A DNA stretch of 64,000 nucleotides, from positions 118,061 through 182,060 of the forward strand of contig NZ_JALGBX010000021.1 in the NCBI RefSeq assembly GCF_022808175.1, read 5' to 3'. Made by a program: the position numbers and the translations under genes. The notes beneath the pieces were generated by a model. The model was not told where the DNA came from. It did not search any database and saw only the letters and a list, made by a program, of their open reading frames with translations. This stretch comes from Streptomyces sp. AP-93. GTDB taxonomy: Bacteria > Actinomycetota > Actinomycetes > Streptomycetales > Streptomycetaceae. Below, one piece after another: positions 34,342 to 42,108 of this stretch. Each line of letters starts with the position of its first letter. The stretch's first letter is position 1.

Positions 34342-34760
34342 AGCGGACCGGTGAGCGCGGGCAGCCACCGCCGCGCGTCTTCGTGCTCGACTGCGAAGCA
34401 CTGTCCCTAGCCGTGCGCGGCGACCGAAAGATGATCGCCTTGCTGGACATCGCCGCCCGGGGTGGAGCCGAGGCGGTGACCTCTCCCATGACGCTCGTCG
34501 AGGCCTATGACGGGAGGACCACCGAACAGCGATGGGACTGGGTCCTCTCCCGGCTCAAGGTCGCCGACGTCGGAAAGGACGAAGCACGTCAGGCCCGACG
34601 ACTCCTGGCGGACGCCGAGCTTCACGGCCACAAGTACGCGATCGACGCGGTGCTCGCCGTCATCGCGCGCCAGCAGAAGGGGCAGGTCACCGTCTACACC
34701 TCGGACGTGGACGATCTGGAGCGGCTGGTCCCGGACTCGATCGTCGTCAGGAAGGTATGA
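34338..34760 (+). CDS. PIN-domain ribonuclease toxin, VapC-like
   Basis: A 140-residue PIN-domain protein. The acidic metal-binding residues appear in order: VFVLDCEALSLA (Asp18), MTLVEAYDG, YAIDAVLAVIA and VYTSDVDDLERLV. VapC toxins cleave tRNA or rRNA when freed from antitoxin; the target here is unknown. It is translated from a GTG overlapping the antitoxin stop. About 55 bp downstream starts an orphan strong promoter driving a tiny ORF and structured RNA; any link is unproven. Confidence 0.88.
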   Translation: MKRTGERGQPPPRVFVLDCEALSLAVRGDRKMIALLDIAARGGAEAVTSPMTLVEAYDGRTTEQRWDWVLSRLKVADVGKDEARQARRLLADAELHGHKYAIDAVLAVIARQQKGQVTVYTSDVDDLERLVPDSIVVRKV

Positions 34761-34815
34761 CCCGGCGGCTCCGGACGGCCCTGGATACGTCTGCGGATTC
34801 GCCCCCGAAATTCGG

Positions 34816-34845
34816 TTGAGCGCGCTCTGAGGGAGTGCCTACAGT
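34816..34845 (+). promoter_or_regulatory. Strong SigA/HrdB-type promoter for the orphan RNA
   Basis: TTGAGC (34816-34821), an 18-bp spacer, and TACAGT (34840-34845) form a good housekeeping promoter on the plus strand. Transcription would begin near 34852. No full-size plus-strand gene follows for about 1.1 kb. Confidence 0.65.
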
Positions 34846-34851
34846 GGCGGC

Positions 34852-35058
34852 ACACGAGAAGGGAGGTGGTTGCCGCAATGTACGGAAACCGGACGCGTGA
34901 GGTGGCTGCGGGCTAAAGCGCCCGCTGTCGCACGCACCCAGTGCGGTGCCCGGCGGGAACGCCTGGCGCCAATCCCAAGCAGTCACCCGACCCGCGAGCT
35001 CGCCGGTACGTCCGGCCGGCTTCCCCCACTGCAGGGGGGAAACCCGAGCTCGCGGGTC
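34852..35058 (+). ncRNA. Candidate structured RNA carrying a 12-codon ORF
   Basis: Downstream of the promoter, GCGGCA (34848-34853) can pair with TGCCGC (34871-34876), placing the ribosome site of a tiny ORF in the loop. Further on, GGCG-GGAA-CGCC forms a tetraloop hairpin. A three-way junction then closes the RNA: outer helix GACCCGCGAGCTCG (34989-35002) with CGAGCTCGCGGGTC (35045-35058), an inner CCGG...CCGG hairpin, and an inner TTCCCCC-ACTGCA-GGGGGGAA hairpin. The outer helix is 14 bp and perfect. It may be a regulatory RNA or leader. No matching RNA family was recognised, and a search was not possible. Confidence 0.5.
34878..34916 (+). CDS. 12-codon peptide ORF, MYGNRTREVAAG
   Basis: ATG at 34878, stop TAA at 34914-34916. 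The ribosome site AAGGGAGGT is among the strongest in the window and is correctly spaced, 10 bases before the ATG. The peptide has no repeated amino acid typical of attenuation leaders. It may be a regulatory upstream ORF without a downstream gene, a functional micro-peptide, or a dual-function RNA. The call rests on the promoter, ribosome site and ORF being correctly ordered and spaced. Confidence 0.5.
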   Translation: MYGNRTREVAAG

Positions 35059-35084
35059 GTCTGCGTGTGCGGGCCCCTACGGGG

Positions 35085-35738
35085 TCACGGGCAGAGGCGT
35101 TCCACGCGCCATTTCTCCTCCTCCAGGACGTAGCGGAGGCGGTCGTGGAGGCGGTTTTCGTGGCCCTGCCAGAATTCCACCGCGTCGGGGACCACGCGGA
35201 TGCCGCCCCACTGCGGGGGAACCGGAACCTGTTCGCCCTCGGGGTAGCGGGCTTCCAGTTCCGCGTAGCGGCGGTCCAGTTCCGCGCGGGAGGCGATCAC
35301 CGTGGACTGTTCGCTGGCCCAGGCGCCCAGCTGGGAGCCGTGGGGGCGGGAGCGGAAGTACGCCGCCGTCGCGTCGCGGCCGATACGGGTCGCCGTGCCG
35401 GTGACGATGACCTGGCGGGCGATGGGGTGCCAGGGGAAGAGCAGGGAGACGAAGGGGTTGGCGGCCAGTTCGCGGCCCTTGCGGGAGTCGTAGTTCGTGA
35501 AGAAGACGAATCCGCGCTCGTCGAACTGCTTCAACAGGACCGTGCGCGAGCTGGGGCGGCCGTCCGGGGTTGCGGTGGCGACGACCATCGCGTTGGGTTC
35601 GAAGACGTTCGCTTCCGCAGCGTCGCGGAACCAGCGCGCGAACTGGCCCATCGGCTCCTCGGCGAGGCTTTCCTCGGCGACGAGCTGGGAGCGGTACTGC
35701 TTGCGCATGTCGGCAGGGTCAGGGTGCTGATCGGTCAC
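35085..35738 (-). CDS. pdxH: Pyridoxamine 5'-phosphate oxidase
   Basis: A 217-residue FMN enzyme that oxidises pyridoxine- or pyridoxamine-5'-phosphate to pyridoxal phosphate. It begins MTDQHPDPADMRKQYRSQ; family motifs include ATATPDGRPSSRTVLLKQFD, FVFFTNYDSRKGRELAANP, SRPHGSQLGAWASEQS and the C-terminal WQGHENRLHDRLRY. The GTG at 35738 is the family start; the open frame runs much further upstream only as an antisense shadow of the citrate synthase gene. It is divergent from citrate synthase, as in S. coelicolor. A CCCC-TAC-GGGG hairpin sits at its stop. Confidence 0.95.
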   Translation of the reverse strand: MTDQHPDPADMRKQYRSQLVAEESLAEEPMGQFARWFRDAAEANVFEPNAMVVATATPDGRPSSRTVLLKQFDERGFVFFTNYDSRKGRELAANPFVSLLFPWHPIARQVIVTGTATRIGRDATAAYFRSRPHGSQLGAWASEQSTVIASRAELDRRYAELEARYPEGEQVPVPPQWGGIRVVPDAVEFWQGHENRLHDRLRYVLEEEKWRVERLCP

Positions 35739-35945
35739 GCGGCCATCCTGCCGCAGCGGCGCGTCCGGGACTGTGCCGTATGTCACGCTTCCCCGCGCCA
35801 AGCGGAACGTACAAAATCTTGGGGCCGGTCCGACGGTCCCGAACGGATGACCATCGGCCGTGCCGGGCATCAACGGGGATGACCGCGCCGGACCGCGAAT
35901 CACGCCGGGAGCCGCGCGTGTTCGCACTATTTGAGGAGCCGCCTG

Positions 35946-37052
35946 ATGTCCGACTTCGTACCCGGTCTCGAGGGAGTCGTCGCGTTCGAAACGGAGATCG
36001 CCGAACCCGACAAGGAGGGTGGGTCGCTCCGGTACAGGGGCGTAGACATCGAAGACCTCGTGGGCCACGTCTCCTTCGGGAACGTCTGGGGCCTGCTGGT
36101 CGACGGTGCCTTCAACCCCGGCCTGCCGGCCGCCGAGCCCTTCCCGATCCCGGTGCACTCCGGTGACATCCGGGTCGACGTGCAGTCCGCGCTCGCCATG
36201 CTCGCCCCCGTGTGGGGTCTGAAACCGCTCCTCGACATCGACGAGCAGACCGCGCGCGACGACCTGGCGCGGGCGGCCGTGATGGCGCTGTCGTACGTCG
36301 CCCAGTCCGCGCGCGGCCAGGGACGGCCGATGGTCCCGCAGAGCGAGATCGACAAGGCCGAGTCCGTGGTCGAGCGGTTCATGATCCGCTGGCGCGGCGA
36401 GCCCGACCCGCGCCACGTCAAGGCAGTCGACGCCTACTGGACCTCCGCCGCCGAGCACGGGATGAACGCCTCGACCTTCACCGCGCGCGTCATCGCCTCG
36501 ACGGGTGCCGATGTCGCGGCCGCGCTGTCCGGGGCCGTCGGCGCCATGTCCGGGCCGCTGCACGGCGGGGCGCCGTCCCGCGTCCTCGGCATGATCGAGG
36601 AGATCGAGCGCACCGGCGACGCCGTGGCGTACGTGAAGAAGGCCCTGGACAAGGGCGAGCGGCTGATGGGCTTCGGCCACCGCGTCTACCGCGCCGAGGA
36701 CCCGCGCGCCCGCGTGCTGCGGCGTACGGCCAAGGAGCTGGACGCCCCGCGCTACGAGGTCGCCGCCGCCCTGGAGAAGGCAGCCCTCGAGGAGCTGCAC
36801 GCGCGCCGTCCCGACCGGGTGCTCGCGACGAACGTGGAGTTCTGGGCCGCGATCATGCTGGACTTCGCGGAGGTCCCGGCGCACATGTTCACCTCGATGT
36901 TCACGTGTGCCCGTACCGCCGGCTGGTCCGCGCACATCCTGGAGCAGAAGCGCACGGGCCGCCTGGTCCGCCCCTCGGCCCGCTACACCGGGCCGGGTGT
37001 GCGCAACCCGCGCGAGATCGCCGGCTACGCGGACATGGCGGAGACCGCCTGA
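35946..37052 (+). CDS. Citrate synthase (short, type 2-like)
   Basis: A 368-residue enzyme condensing oxaloacetate and acetyl-CoA (or, in methylcitrate synthases, propionyl-CoA). Active-site motifs are SGPLHGGAPSRVL, LMGFGHRVYR with the catalytic histidine, and NVEFWAAIMLDF with the aspartate, then RTAGWSAHILEQ. The ATG at 35946 has TTGAGGAG upstream. A 28-bp direct repeat (37036-37063 and 37066-37093) duplicates the sequence around the stop codon without changing the protein. The length is at the short end for the family. Its exact acyl-CoA preference is not readable. Confidence 0.93.
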   Translation: MSDFVPGLEGVVAFETEIAEPDKEGGSLRYRGVDIEDLVGHVSFGNVWGLLVDGAFNPGLPAAEPFPIPVHSGDIRVDVQSALAMLAPVWGLKPLLDIDEQTARDDLARAAVMALSYVAQSARGQGRPMVPQSEIDKAESVVERFMIRWRGEPDPRHVKAVDAYWTSAAEHGMNASTFTARVIASTGADVAAALSGAVGAMSGPLHGGAPSRVLGMIEEIERTGDAVAYVKKALDKGERLMGFGHRVYRAEDPRARVLRRTAKELDAPRYEVAAALEKAALEELHARRPDRVLATNVEFWAAIMLDFAEVPAHMFTSMFTCARTAGWSAHILEQKRTGRLVRPSARYTGPGVRNPREIAGYADMAETA

Positions 37053-37136
37053 ATCCGCCCGAGACTGGCGGAGACCGCCTGAGTCCGCCTGAGTGCGCGA
37101 CCGCGTCGGCTGCCCCCGCACAGGGCCGCCGCTCGT

Positions 37137-37174
37137 GGCGGGCGCCGCATCCCCTCGGGGGTGCGGCGCCCGCC
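37137..37174. terminator. Terminator after citrate synthase
   Basis: GGCGGGCGCCGCA (37137-37149) pairs perfectly with TGCGGCGCCCGCC (37162-37174), and CCCC/GGGG extend the stem to a TC turn. It lies between the convergent citrate synthase and TetR genes. Confidence 0.85.
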
Positions 37175-37203
37175 GCGTTTCCGGAGAGGTGGAGGGGGCG
37201 GTC

Positions 37204-37803
37204 TCAGCCCAGTTCCGAGTCCAGGATGCGGGCCCACTGGGCGACCACCCGCGCCCGGCGGGCGGTGTCGTCGGTGAGGACGTTGGCCAGGCCCAGGCCG
37301 CGGGCCATGTCGAGCAGGCCCTGCACGGTTTCCCGTACGCCCGGTACGGACTCGTCCGCGCCCAGGAGTTCCACGGCCATGCGGTGGGTCTCGCGGCCGA
37401 CCCGGGCCTCCAGCTCGGCCACGCGGGGCCGCAGCTGCTCCTCGTGGGAGGCCGCGACCCACAGCTGGAGGGCTGCGCGGAACATCGGGCCGGTGTACAG
37501 GTCGATGAGCGCCCCGACCACGTCGGCGCGGGCCGCGGCGGTACCGCCGCGCGGGAACAGGTCCAGCAGTGCGGTCGAGCGCACCTCGGCCATGTACTCG
37601 ACGGCCGCGGTGAACAGTTCCTCGCGGGTGCGGAAGTGGTGCTGGGCCGCCCCGCGCGAGACGCCGGCGCGCTCGGCGACCACGGCGACGGTGGATCCGG
37701 CCCAGCCCTGTTCGGCGAGGCAGGAGACGGCCGCTTCGAGGAGGTGGCGGCGGGTGACCCGGCTGCGGGCCTGCTTGGGTCCCGTCTCCGTCAGCTGAGC
37801 CAT
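37204..37803 (-). CDS. TetR-family repressor, last gene of the catabolic operon
   Basis: A 199-residue regulator with an N-terminal HTH (SRVTRRHLLEAAVSCLAEQG; VAERAGVSRGAAQHHFRTRE) and a helical ligand domain (LIDLYTGPMFRAALQLWVAA). It overlaps the end of the enoyl-CoA hydratase gene by 13 bp, so it is translated with the operon and probably controls it in response to an acyl-CoA intermediate. The dyad CAAGCGTGCTTG before the first gene (46698-46709) is a candidate operator. Confidence 0.9.
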   Translation of the reverse strand: MAQLTETGPKQARSRVTRRHLLEAAVSCLAEQGWAGSTVAVVAERAGVSRGAAQHHFRTREELFTAAVEYMAEVRSTALLDLFPRGGTAAARADVVGALIDLYTGPMFRAALQLWVAASHEEQLRPRVAELEARVGRETHRMAVELLGADESVPGVRETVQGLLDMARGLGLANVLTDDTARRARVVAQWARILDSELG

Positions 37804-38534
37804 GACGGGTCCCGTCGTTCGAAGCGGGCGGTGATGCCCTCGCGGGCCTCGGCGGAGGCGAAGTGCCGGGCGGACAGCTCCGTGAGAGCTGCTCCGTCCC
37901 GCTCCAGGGCGGCCCGTACCGGGGCGGTGACCAGCCGTTTCGTCGCGGCCAGGGCCTCGGGGCCCGCCTTGAGGAGGCCTTCCAGGACGGGGGCGAGCAC
38001 CTTGTCGACGTCCGCGTCGGTGGTGTGGAGGGTGAGCAGGCCGATGCGGGTGGCTTCGGCGGCGTCGAAGACCTCTGCCGTCAGGAAGTAGCGGGCCGCG
38101 GCGCGGGGGTCCAGGCGCGGGAGCAGCGGCGCCGAGATCACGGCCGGGACCACGCCGAGGTGGGTCTCGGTGAAGGCGTACGTGGACCCGTGCCCGGCGG
38201 CGGCGATGTCGCAGACGCCGAGCAGGCCGAGGCCGCCCGCGCGGACGTGGCCGGTGACGCGGGCGACGACGGGCTTGGGGAGTTCGGCGATCTCCCGGAG
38301 CAGGGCCAGGAAGTCGGCCGGGTCGCAGGGCGACTTGAGGTCGGCGCCGGCGCAGAAGGTGGTGCCGGTGTGGGTGAGGACCACGGCCCGGGTGGACGGT
38401 TCCGCCGCCGCGGTGGCGAGGGCTGCGCGGAGTTCTTGGACCAGGGTGGCGGAGAGGGCGTTGCGGTTGGCCGGGGAGTCGAGGGTGAGGGTGGCGAGGC
38501 CGGGCGTTCGCGCGGCGTGGACCAGTGGGGGCAT
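37791..38534 (-). CDS. Enoyl-CoA hydratase/isomerase family protein
   Basis: A 247-residue crotonase-fold enzyme: TLDSPANRNALSATLVQEL, the oxyanion-hole segments TFCAGADLKSP and HVRAGGLGLLGVCDIAAA, and FTETHLGVVPAVISAPL. In its operon it would hydrate the unsaturated acyl-CoA made by the dehydrogenase or carboxylase; in Atu/Liu-type pathways this step is AtuE/LiuC. GGAGGAG precedes the ATG. It is separated from the acyl-CoA dehydrogenase gene by 377 bp containing a full palindromic repeat element, which may split or modulate the operon. Confidence 0.88.
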   Translation of the reverse strand: MPPLVHAARTPGLATLTLDSPANRNALSATLVQELRAALATAAAEPSTRAVVLTHTGTTFCAGADLKSPCDPADFLALLREIAELPKPVVARVTGHVRAGGLGLLGVCDIAAAGHGSTYAFTETHLGVVPAVISAPLLPRLDPRAAARYFLTAEVFDAAEATRIGLLTLHTTDADVDKVLAPVLEGLLKAGPEALAATKRLVTAPVRAALERDGAALTELSARHFASAEAREGITARFERRDPSWLS

Positions 38535-38700
38535 GTCTCCTCCGGAGGGGGTGGTCGGCTCGGTCGGGATCCCCTCCGGGGAGGGTATGCGGGTCGCCTG
38601 CGGCGGGCTCCGGTGGGCTGCGGGTGGGTGGCCCTGCGGGGCGGAGTCCCCGCTGCGACCCTTGCCGCTGCGCGCGGCGAAGTTCCCCGACCCGCCCTTC

Positions 38701-38860
38701 CACCGTTCCCCGGGCGCTGCCCGGACCCCCTGGGGCTCCGCCCCAGACCCCGCGCCTCAAACGCCGGCGAGGCTGGATATGGCTGACACCGGCGAAAATC
38801 CAGCCCCTCCGGCGTTTGAGGAGCGGGGTCCGGGGCGGAGCCCCGGGGAACGGAGGAAGG
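38701..38860. repeat. Complete palindromic intergenic repeat element
   Basis: The inverted 33-nt arms 38746-38778 and 38798-38830 (three mismatches) both contain CTCAAACGCCGG, and each is followed outward by its own GC-rich hairpin (GGGGCTCCGCCCC / GGGGCGGAGCCCC). The whole resembles a MITE or fold-back intergenic repeat. It sits inside the catabolic operon between the acyl-CoA dehydrogenase and enoyl-CoA hydratase genes. Confidence 0.88.
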
Positions 38861-38911
38861 GCGGGTAGGGGACTCCCCGCCCCGCGCAGCGGCAACGGCA
38901 CCGGAGTTCGG

Positions 38912-40087
38912 TCAGTAGGACTTGGGGAGGCCCAGGGTCTGGTGGGAGATGAAGTTGAGGATCATCTCGCGGCTGACCGGGGCGATCCGGGCCACTCGGG
39001 AGGCGACGATCAGCGCGGCCAGGCCGTATTCGCGGGTGAGGCCGTTGCCGCCCAGGGTGTGGACGGACTGGTCCACCGCCCGGACGCAGGCCTCCCCCGC
39101 TGCGTACTTCGCCATGTTCGCGGCCTCGCCCGCCCCCATGTCGTCGCCGGCGTCGTAGAGGTGGGCCGCCTTCTGCATCATCAGGCGGGCCAGTTCGAGG
39201 TCAATGTGGGCGGCCGCCAGGGGGTGCGCGATGGCCTGGTGCGCGCCGATGGGGGCCTTCCAGACCTGGCGGGTCTTCGCGTAGTCGACGGCCCGGGCGA
39301 GGGCATAGCGGCCCATGCCGATGGCGAAGGCTGCGGTCATGACGCGCTCGGGGTTGAGGCCCGCGAAGAGCTGGAGCAGGCCCGCGTCCTCGTCGCCGAC
39401 CAGGGCGGAGGAGGGGAGGCGTACGTCTTCGAGGACCAGCTCGAACTGCTTCTCCGCAGCCTGGAGTTCCATGTCGATGGGCGTGTAGGCGAAGCCGGGG
39501 GTTTCGCGGGGGACGATGAAGAGACAGGGTTTGAGGCTGCCCGTCCGGGCGTCTTCCGTGCGGCCCACGATGAGGGTGGCGTCGGCGATGTCCACGCCGG
39601 AGATGAAGACCTTGCGGCCGGTGAGGATCCAGTCGTCGCCGTCGCGGCGGGCGGTGGTGGTGATGCGGTGGGAGTTGGAGCCGGCGTCGGGTTCGGTGAT
39701 GCCGAAGGCCATGGTGCGGGTGCCGTCGGCGAGGCCGGGGAGCCAGGCCTGCTTTTGGGCCTCGGTGCCGAAGCGGGCGATGACCGTGCCGCAGATGGCG
39801 GGCGAGACCACCATCATGAGGAGCGGGCAGCCCGCTGCGCCGAGTTCTTCGAGGACGATGGACAGTTCGGCGATGCCGCCGCCTCCGCCGCCGTACTCCT
39901 CGGGGAGGTTGACCCCGAGGTAGCCGAGTTTGGCCGCGTCCGCCCACAGCTCGTCGGGGTGGCCGCCCTCCCGGGCGGTGCGGGCGAGGTACTCGCGGCC
40001 GTACTTGCGGCCGAGGGCGGCGACCGCCGCGCGCAGGGCCTGGTGTTCTTCGGTTTCGAGGGTCGTGGTGCCGGGGGTGGAGCTCAT
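38912..40087 (-). CDS. Acyl-CoA dehydrogenase
   Basis: A 391-residue flavoprotein that oxidises an acyl-CoA to the enoyl-CoA, passing electrons to ETF. It carries LGYLGVNLPEEYGGGGGGI, MAFGITEPDAGSNSHRITT (FAD/substrate loop), KVFISGVDIADATLIV, VHTLGGNGLTREYGL, and a C-terminal SREMILNFISHQTLGLPKSY. It overlaps the carboxylase alpha-subunit gene upstream (ATGA, 40084-40087). Its role is comparable to AtuD (citronellyl-CoA) or LiuA (isovaleryl-CoA) dehydrogenases; sequence alone does not decide. Confidence 0.93.
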   Translation of the reverse strand: MSSTPGTTTLETEEHQALRAAVAALGRKYGREYLARTAREGGHPDELWADAAKLGYLGVNLPEEYGGGGGGIAELSIVLEELGAAGCPLLMMVVSPAICGTVIARFGTEAQKQAWLPGLADGTRTMAFGITEPDAGSNSHRITTTARRDGDDWILTGRKVFISGVDIADATLIVGRTEDARTGSLKPCLFIVPRETPGFAYTPIDMELQAAEKQFELVLEDVRLPSSALVGDEDAGLLQLFAGLNPERVMTAAFAIGMGRYALARAVDYAKTRQVWKAPIGAHQAIAHPLAAAHIDLELARLMMQKAAHLYDAGDDMGAGEAANMAKYAAGEACVRAVDQSVHTLGGNGLTREYGLAALIVASRVARIAPVSREMILNFISHQTLGLPKSY

Positions 40088-42108
40088 GCTTCCTCCTGGA
40101 CTACGGCGAGCAGGGCGCCGAATTCGACCTGTTGGCCGGTGACGGCGTGGAGCGCGGTGAGCGTGCCGGAGGCGGGCGCGAGGATGCGGTGCTCCATCTT
40201 CATGGCCTCCAGCCAGAGCAGGGGCTGCCCGGCGGTGACGGGGCTGCCGGGGGCGAGGCCCTCGGCGACGCGGACGACGGTGCCGGGCATGGGGGCGAGC
40301 AGGGAGCCCGGTTCGGTGCGGTCCTGCGGGTCCGCGAAGCGGGGGATGGGGGTCAGGGATTGGGAGCCGAGCACGGAGTCCACGTACGTCGTGTTCGATT
40401 TTTGTTTCACGTGGAACAGCCGCCGGACGCCGTCCACTTCGAGGGTCACCAGGTGGCGCGTGGCGGACAGGATGCGCACGCCGGGGTGGTCGAGGAGTTC
40501 CGGGGGGCCGCTGCGGGACGGGTGGTAGCGGACTTCGTGCTCGGTCCCGGCGGCCGTGTAGCGGCGGCTCTGCGGCTGGGAGCGGAGGTTGCGCCAGCCG
40601 CCGAGGCGCGTGGCGAGCCGGGCGTCCGGGTCGGGGGCGGCCTCGGCCAGGGCGGCGGCGAGCGCGCTGAGCACGGGGGCCGGGTCGTCCGCGGCGGCCT
40701 CGGTGAGGGCGGGCAGGTGGCGCTCGTAGAAGCCCGTGTCGAGCCGTGCGGCCGCGAACTCCGGGTGTCGCAGGGAGCCTACGAGGAGCTCGCGGTTGGT
40801 GGTCAGTCCGTGGATCCGGGCTCCGGCGAGGGCGTGCGCCAGGGCACGGACCGCCTCGGCGCGGGTCGGGGCATGGGCGACGACCTTGGCGAGCATGGGG
40901 TCGTAGTGGATGGAGACGGTGTCCCCGTCGGTGAAACCGGTGTCCACGCGGACCTCGCCGGGCACGGCGAGGGTGTGCAGGGTCCCGGTCTGCGGACGCC
41001 AGTCCTGGGCCGGGTCCTCGGCGTAGAGCCGGGCCTCGACGGCGTGTCCGGCGGGCGTGGGCGGGTGCAGCGGGAGGGCGGCGCCCTCGGCGATCCGCAG
41101 TTGCAGCGCGACGAGGTCGATCCCGAAGACCGCTTCGGTGACGGGGTGTTCCACCTGGAGGCGGGTGTTCATCTCCAGGAAGTACGGGCGGCCGTCGGCG
41201 GTGACGAGGAACTCCACCGTGCCCGCGCCCTCGTACGAAACCGCGCGGGCGGCGGCCACGGCGGCCTCGTGCAGGGTGGCGCGCAGGGCCTCGGGCAGGC
41301 CGGGCGCCGGGGCTTCCTCGATGACCTTCTGGTGGCGCCGCTGGAGGGAGCAGTCGCGGGTACCGAGCGCCCAGACGGTGCCGTGGGAGTCGGCGAGGAT
41401 CTGCACCTCGACGTGGCGGCCGCGCTCCACGTAGGGCTCGGCGAAGACCTCTCCGTCACCGAAGGCGGACTGGGCCTCGGCGGAGGCGGCTTCGAGGGAT
41501 TCCTTGAGACAGTCGAGGTCCCGGACCACCCGCATCCCGCGGCCGCCGCCGCCCGCCGCGGCCTTGAGGAGCAGCGGGAGGTCGGCGGTGGTGGCCGCGT
41601 GCGGGTCGACGGGGTCGAGCAGCGGGACCCCGGCGGCGCGCATCAGGTCCTTGGCCCGGGTCTTGGAGGCCATGGCCTCCATGGCCTCGGGCGGCGGGCC
41701 GACCCAGGTGAGACCGGCGGCGCTGACGGCGCGGGCGAAGTCGGCGTTCTCGGAGAGGAATCCGTAGCCGGGGTGGACGGCGTCGGCGCCCGCCGCGAGG
41801 GCGGCCGCGATGACCAGGTCGCCGCGCAGGTAGGTGTCGGAGGGGGCCGCGCCGGGCAGCCGTACGGCCGCGTCGGCCGTGCGGACGTGCAGGGCGTCCG
41901 CGTCGGGGTCGGAGTGGACGGCGACGGTGGCCAGGCCCAGCGCACGGGCCGTGCGGAAGACGCGTACCGCGATCTCGCCGCGGTTGGCGACGAGGAGGGA
42001 GGTCAGGTTTGTGGGCGAGGTCATGGCCGGGTCCATGGCCGCGCTCATGGGCGAGGTCATGGGCGCGGTCGTCGTCGGGTTCGCGTGCGGGTTCATGTGC
42101 GGGCTCAC
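40084..42108 (-). CDS. Acyl-CoA carboxylase alpha subunit (biotin carboxylase + biotin carrier)
   Basis: A 674-residue subunit that carboxylates its own biotin. The biotin carboxylase region starts at LLVANRGEIAVRVFRTARA; ATP-grasp features are LKAAAGGGGRGMRVV and EMNTRLQVEHPVTE. The C-terminal carrier has LEAMKMEHRILAP with the biotinylated lysine near residue 645. The GTG at 42108 overlaps the stop of the beta-subunit gene. Its first 28 or so residues are repeat-like (MTSPMSAAMDPAMTSPT), so an internal ATG may be the true start. Domain order matches methylcrotonyl- or geranyl-CoA carboxylases. Confidence 0.92.
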   Translation of the reverse strand: MSPHMNPHANPTTTAPMTSPMSAAMDPAMTSPTNLTSLLVANRGEIAVRVFRTARALGLATVAVHSDPDADALHVRTADAAVRLPGAAPSDTYLRGDLVIAAALAAGADAVHPGYGFLSENADFARAVSAAGLTWVGPPPEAMEAMASKTRAKDLMRAAGVPLLDPVDPHAATTADLPLLLKAAAGGGGRGMRVVRDLDCLKESLEAASAEAQSAFGDGEVFAEPYVERGRHVEVQILADSHGTVWALGTRDCSLQRRHQKVIEEAPAPGLPEALRATLHEAAVAAARAVSYEGAGTVEFLVTADGRPYFLEMNTRLQVEHPVTEAVFGIDLVALQLRIAEGAALPLHPPTPAGHAVEARLYAEDPAQDWRPQTGTLHTLAVPGEVRVDTGFTDGDTVSIHYDPMLAKVVAHAPTRAEAVRALAHALAGARIHGLTTNRELLVGSLRHPEFAAARLDTGFYERHLPALTEAAADDPAPVLSALAAALAEAAPDPDARLATRLGGWRNLRSQPQSRRYTAAGTEHEVRYHPSRSGPPELLDHPGVRILSATRHLVTLEVDGVRRLFHVKQKSNTTYVDSVLGSQSLTPIPRFADPQDRTEPGSLLAPMPGTVVRVAEGLAPGSPVTAGQPLLWLEAMKMEHRILAPASGTLTALHAVTGQQVEFGALLAVVQEEA

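Noticed and set aside
37036..37093. 28-bp direct repeat around the citrate synthase stop as an attachment site
   Set aside because: It is a tandem duplication with no integrase or flanking element nearby.
35085..37121. 678-codon minus-strand frame spanning citrate synthase and pdxH
   Set aside because: Only 35085-35738 is pdxH; the rest is antisense to citrate synthase and unlike any protein.
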